From positions 1 through 64,000 of the forward strand of contig JASANE010019195.1 in the NCBI GenBank assembly GCA_030248225.1: a DNA stretch of 64,000 nt. The letters are read 5' to 3'. Of the stretch, positions 60,982-64,000 are shown piece by piece. The translations under genes and the position numbers were made by a program. Origin of the DNA: Trileptium ribeirensis. Its lineage: Eukaryota; Nematoda; Enoplea; Enoplida; Thoracostomopsidae. The first letter of the stretch is position 1. Each line of letters starts with the position of its first letter. The notes below the pieces were generated by a model. That model ran no database searches and was not told the DNA's origin. It saw only the letters and a program-made list of their open reading frames with translations.

Positions 60982-61750
60982 GTATGTCACTGTAGTTGGT
61001 TCTGGTTCTTGTTCATGTTGGTACTATACGTAATATATTAATTGCGCTCAAAAATGACCAAATTCCGCTGTCAGCTCCTGTTTGAACCCCTCGAATTAAT
61101 TTTGGCTGGGCAAGTTGGTATTTAGCTATTATATACTAAGGGGAAAGGTATATTTTTTGGATAGTCTAACTGTGGTTTCGGCTCTTTTAATTCTCCTAAT
61201 ACCCTAATTTACCGCAAATTTTTAATTTTGACGGTCTAACCCTGGGATTTTGGATGTTTTAGCTAATGATATTGACAAGTTTTAGTAGTTTTTTGGAAAA
61301 AATGACATATACTAGTAGAGAAAAATGTCCTTTACGGCGTGGAAAAAGAAAGCTTTCACAACCTGTTATTGGGAAAATATATAACGTTGGGATAACTGTG
61401 CTAAATTGGATGTACGAAACAGGCTTGCCGGTGAACAATGGTCACACACAAATAATGAAATATCGAAGTAAATGCATTACGGCAATGATTTTGCCTTGAA
61501 CTAAGCATTAATTTGCTTCATGTACTAGAGACAGGTCATTCGTCGTTGCAGTGGCAAATGCTCCATTGTTTTCAGTTTATCCATTTATATGGAGAGTTGG
61601 GCTTTAATTATCTATACTATAAGATAATTTTCGAAGGAAAATGCACTTTTCTGCACGAAAAAATTCGCATTCAAGATGGAAAATTTTTTGAAACTAGTGG
61701 TAAGATTACGTCTGATGACGTTGACCTATCGTTCGGTTTATCATAAAACG
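60982..61750. other. Downstream of exon 4; no further C2 exon found
   Basis: AT-rich. ORFs at 61266-61499 and 61513-61746 lack C2 features. Later exons of the synaptotagmin-like gene were not seen and probably lie outside the window. Confidence 0.4.
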
Positions 61751-61751
61751 T

Positions 61752-62700
61752 TGCGACGCGCTGCGCTAAATGAGTTAGGTGTGTTGAGTGCGCTTGCACG
61801 AGAGTTGCTGTTCGATCGCTTTGTAAGGTTCTTTAAGAAACCGAGAAACTACAGTTCCTAAATAGCACCGCGGCAAATGCTTGTCGAACATTGTACGAAC
61901 TACACAATAATTCATGCGGGAAAGCGTTAAACAAAATTTAGACTTTCGGTCAATTAACCTTGCATTACTCAAGCCTTTGTGACAATTGCACGTTGCGACG
62001 CGCAGCATTAAATCAGTTTGTCGTGTTGAGCGCGCTTGCACGTCCGTTGAGTTCGCTCGCTTTGTCAGGTTCTTTAAGGAACTAATTAACAGCTTCTAAA
62101 CAGTGCAGTGGCTAACGTGCAATGCTCTAACCAAAATAGACCAGGCTCAATACGAGCCGATGAAAACTTGTTCAACATTGTGCGAAATACGCAATTATTC
62201 ATGCGGGAAAGGGTTAAACAAAATATATACTTTCGGTCGATTATCCTTGCATTCAGTCACGCGTTTGTGACAATTGCACGTTGCGATACGCTGTATTAAA
62301 TTAGTTTGTCGTGTTGAGCGCGCTTGCACGTGCATTGCGTTCGCTCGCTTTGTGAGGTTCTTTAAGGAACCAATTAACAGCTCCTAAACAGCGCAGTGGC
62401 TAACGTGCAATGCTCTAACCAAAATGGACCAGGCTCAATGGGAGCCGCTGAAAACTTGTTCAACATTGTGCGAAATACGCAATTATTCATGCGGGAATGG
62501 GTTAAACAAAATATATACTTTCGGTCGATTATCCTTGCATTCAGTCACGCGTTTGTGACAATTGCACGTTGCGATACGCTGTATTAAATTAGTTTGTCGT
62601 GTTGAGCGCACTTGCACGTGCATTGCGCTCGCTGGCTTTGTGAGGTTCTTTAAGGAACCAAACAGCAGCACCTAAATAGAGCAGTGACTAGCGTACAATG
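61752..62700 (+). repeat. Tandem array of the dispersed repeat, ~3.5 units of 243-288 bp
   Basis: Units start at GCGACGCGCTG (61752), 61995, 62283 and 62571. Each contains TTGAGCGCGCTTGCACG, CTTTAAGGAACC and ATTCATGCGGGAAAGGGTTAA, the piggyBac-like terminus seen at 28745. Units 3 and 4 are almost identical. Confidence 0.9.
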
Positions 62701-62877
62701 CTTTCACCAAAACTGTCTAGGAGAGCAAAATTTTGTGTCTAGCCAAATCGTTTCGTTATTTTAGTTATTCAAATCAAACAATATCTGGTGAAGCCAACTT
62801 ATCACTCCGAAAGCTGGACCTTCAGATCAGACGCGACTTTCAGCTGTGTCTCACCGAAGTCGACCAGGTTGAAACAC

Positions 62878-62967
62878 CTAAAGTAGCGTTCACACGTTCA
62901 AAATTTTTGCTCAAATTTTGATCTCAAAATTTGATCAAAAAATTTGAACGTGTGAACGCAGCTTTAG
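62878..62967. repeat. 90-bp near-perfect palindrome
   Basis: CTAAAGTAGCGTTCACACGT at 62878 pairs with ACGTGTGAACGCAGCTTTAG ending at 62967. The arms of about 44 bp meet in the middle over runs of AAATTTTGATC. Related sequence occurs at the inner edges of the giant inverted repeat (about 12390-12440, 17200-17290) and near 9720-9826. It is a compact MITE or foldback unit. Confidence 0.85.
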
Positions 62968-63059
62968 AATTTGCAGCGATTCGTTCTTGGGCCACCATAA
63001 AAATGATCTTAATTATTTTTATCATGGCTTAGACATAGTCTAACACTGTCAGTATATTG

Positions 63060-63390
63060 ATCCTAAAGTAAACTAAAGATACATATAACCACCTGTACGT
63101 ATTTAAAGTTACAAATGAAGAAAGTAATGTGATTAATGTTACATACAACAGGCTATATGTATCTACAAAATTTTCGTACGATTATGAGTATGTAACAGTA
63201 TTTACGAACGACAAAGTTCATGTAAATAAAGTTACATTCGCTTATCTGTAAGAAGCTAAAAGGTTACTTACGATTAACTGTAAGAAACTAATGTTACATA
63301 CAACGGCTGGTGGTTATTAAAAGTTACATGAGTTGTAAGTAACTATAGAAGTTACATAAACCGGAAGATATGTAAATTACATTGCGACCA
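63060..63390. repeat. GTTACAT-rich repetitive stretch
   Basis: AGTTACAT or its complement ATGTAAC recurs about a dozen times at irregular spacing. Non-coding. Confidence 0.6.
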
Positions 63391-63479
63391 GTAATCTGAA
63401 ATTTCAGTGGCGCCCATGATGAACTTATGAACCGGCGATTATAGGTCATTCTTGTATTAATATTCTTACACCAAATCTT

Positions 63480-63620
63480 CACTTCCGCCATGTTCATGGA
63501 ACGCCAAATTCAGACCCCGAGGTTCTTGACCACTAAATTCAGAGAGCCCCCTCCGCCAGCTTCTTGAACACTAAATTCTGACCCAAGAACATGGGTGAGG
63601 TGCAAATTTAGTAGTCCAAT
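63480..63620. repeat. Short repeats of a ~25-bp motif
   Basis: Three to four versions of GTTCTTGACCACTAAATTCAGA, plus inverted CATGTTCATGG/AAGAACATGG edges. No gene seen. Confidence 0.5.
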
Positions 63621-63892
63621 GACTTGGTGGGAATCCTTCCAGATGGTCAGAAACCCTGCGGGTTTCAAGCCTGTTGTCCAATATGGTAAGGATGGATCTG
63701 ATTCGCTCGTTTGTTCACGTTCTTAAAATGATATGCTGAATCACATAACTGTCGCAGATCACGGTCTACGTATTCCTTAAAATACTGACTGTGAGCTGAA
63801 AAATGTTGACTATGTAGAGCTGTGCGGGCTACGGATACCCGCGATTACATACTGATCCCGGGTTTCCCGCTAACTATGGAATCAGTGTTTTA

Positions 63893-63913
63893 GCCCGCGA
63901 TCTTGTCGCGGGC
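63893..63913. repeat. GC stem-loop
   Basis: GCCCGCGA and TCGCGGGC pair across TCTTG. A related GCGGGCTACGGATACCCGC motif lies at about 63827-63843. In this setting it is a repeat feature, not a bacterial terminator. Confidence 0.6.
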
Positions 63914-64000
63914 ACCTTTTACACGTGTTGATTTCTGTGTTATAAAGCTATATAGTTGTAATATCATAATGTTCGGTGTGCAATGTCTGTCGGGTTTTGG

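Noticed and set aside
63893..63913. Rho-independent terminator-like GC hairpin
   Set aside because: The sequence is eukaryotic, there is no upstream gene, and similar hairpins occur in other repeats here.

Overview
The window looks like AT-rich nuclear DNA of an animal, probably an invertebrate. It has spliced genes with GT-AG introns, tRNA-derived repeats, microsatellites and many DNA transposons. I cannot name the species. Only two host genes are firmly recognisable, both on the + strand: a two-exon, 12-TM major facilitator transporter of the SLC22A18 type (26037-28267), and the first four recognised exons of a synaptotagmin-like C2-domain membrane protein (42503-60981), whose 3' end lies outside or was not found.

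Layout. 1-5.3 kb has no recognisable gene; it is unusually rich in short perfect stem-loops, holds a tRNA-Ser-like sequence and a microsatellite cluster, and ends in a degenerate ~170-bp tandem array whose units keep a hairpin. 5.4-5.6 kb has a 40-bp x 3 repeat. 6074-23431 is one giant inverted-repeat structure: two 4.8-4.9-kb elements with 1.1-kb terminal inverted repeats stand in opposite orientation at the ends, arms of about 6.4 and 6.3 kb face a 4.6-kb spacer, and the spacer holds a second, smaller foldback element. All element ends begin TGCG and end CGCA beside 3-bp TAA or TTA sequences, as in PIF/Harbinger-type transposons, but no transposase is visible.

23.4-42.5 kb holds the transporter gene, a MITE with piggyBac-like ends, tRNA-derived SINE-like pieces, tandem arrays and long stretches with nothing recognisable. 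42.5-61 kb is the synaptotagmin-like gene with very large introns. Intron 1 contains a GC-richer island of unknown origin and a 487-bp MITE with the same TGCG/CGCA termini. Intron 2 contains a decayed protein-primed family B DNA polymerase gene of the Polinton/adintovirus-like class (50.5-52.8 kb), followed by further unassigned ORF remnants. 61.7-64 kb is tandem arrays of a dispersed repeat, a 90-bp near-perfect palindrome and other simple repeats.

The main biology is layered mobile DNA: foldback elements nested in foldback elements, and an old integrated virus-like element fixed inside a neuronal-type gene. The two host genes show no obvious functional link.
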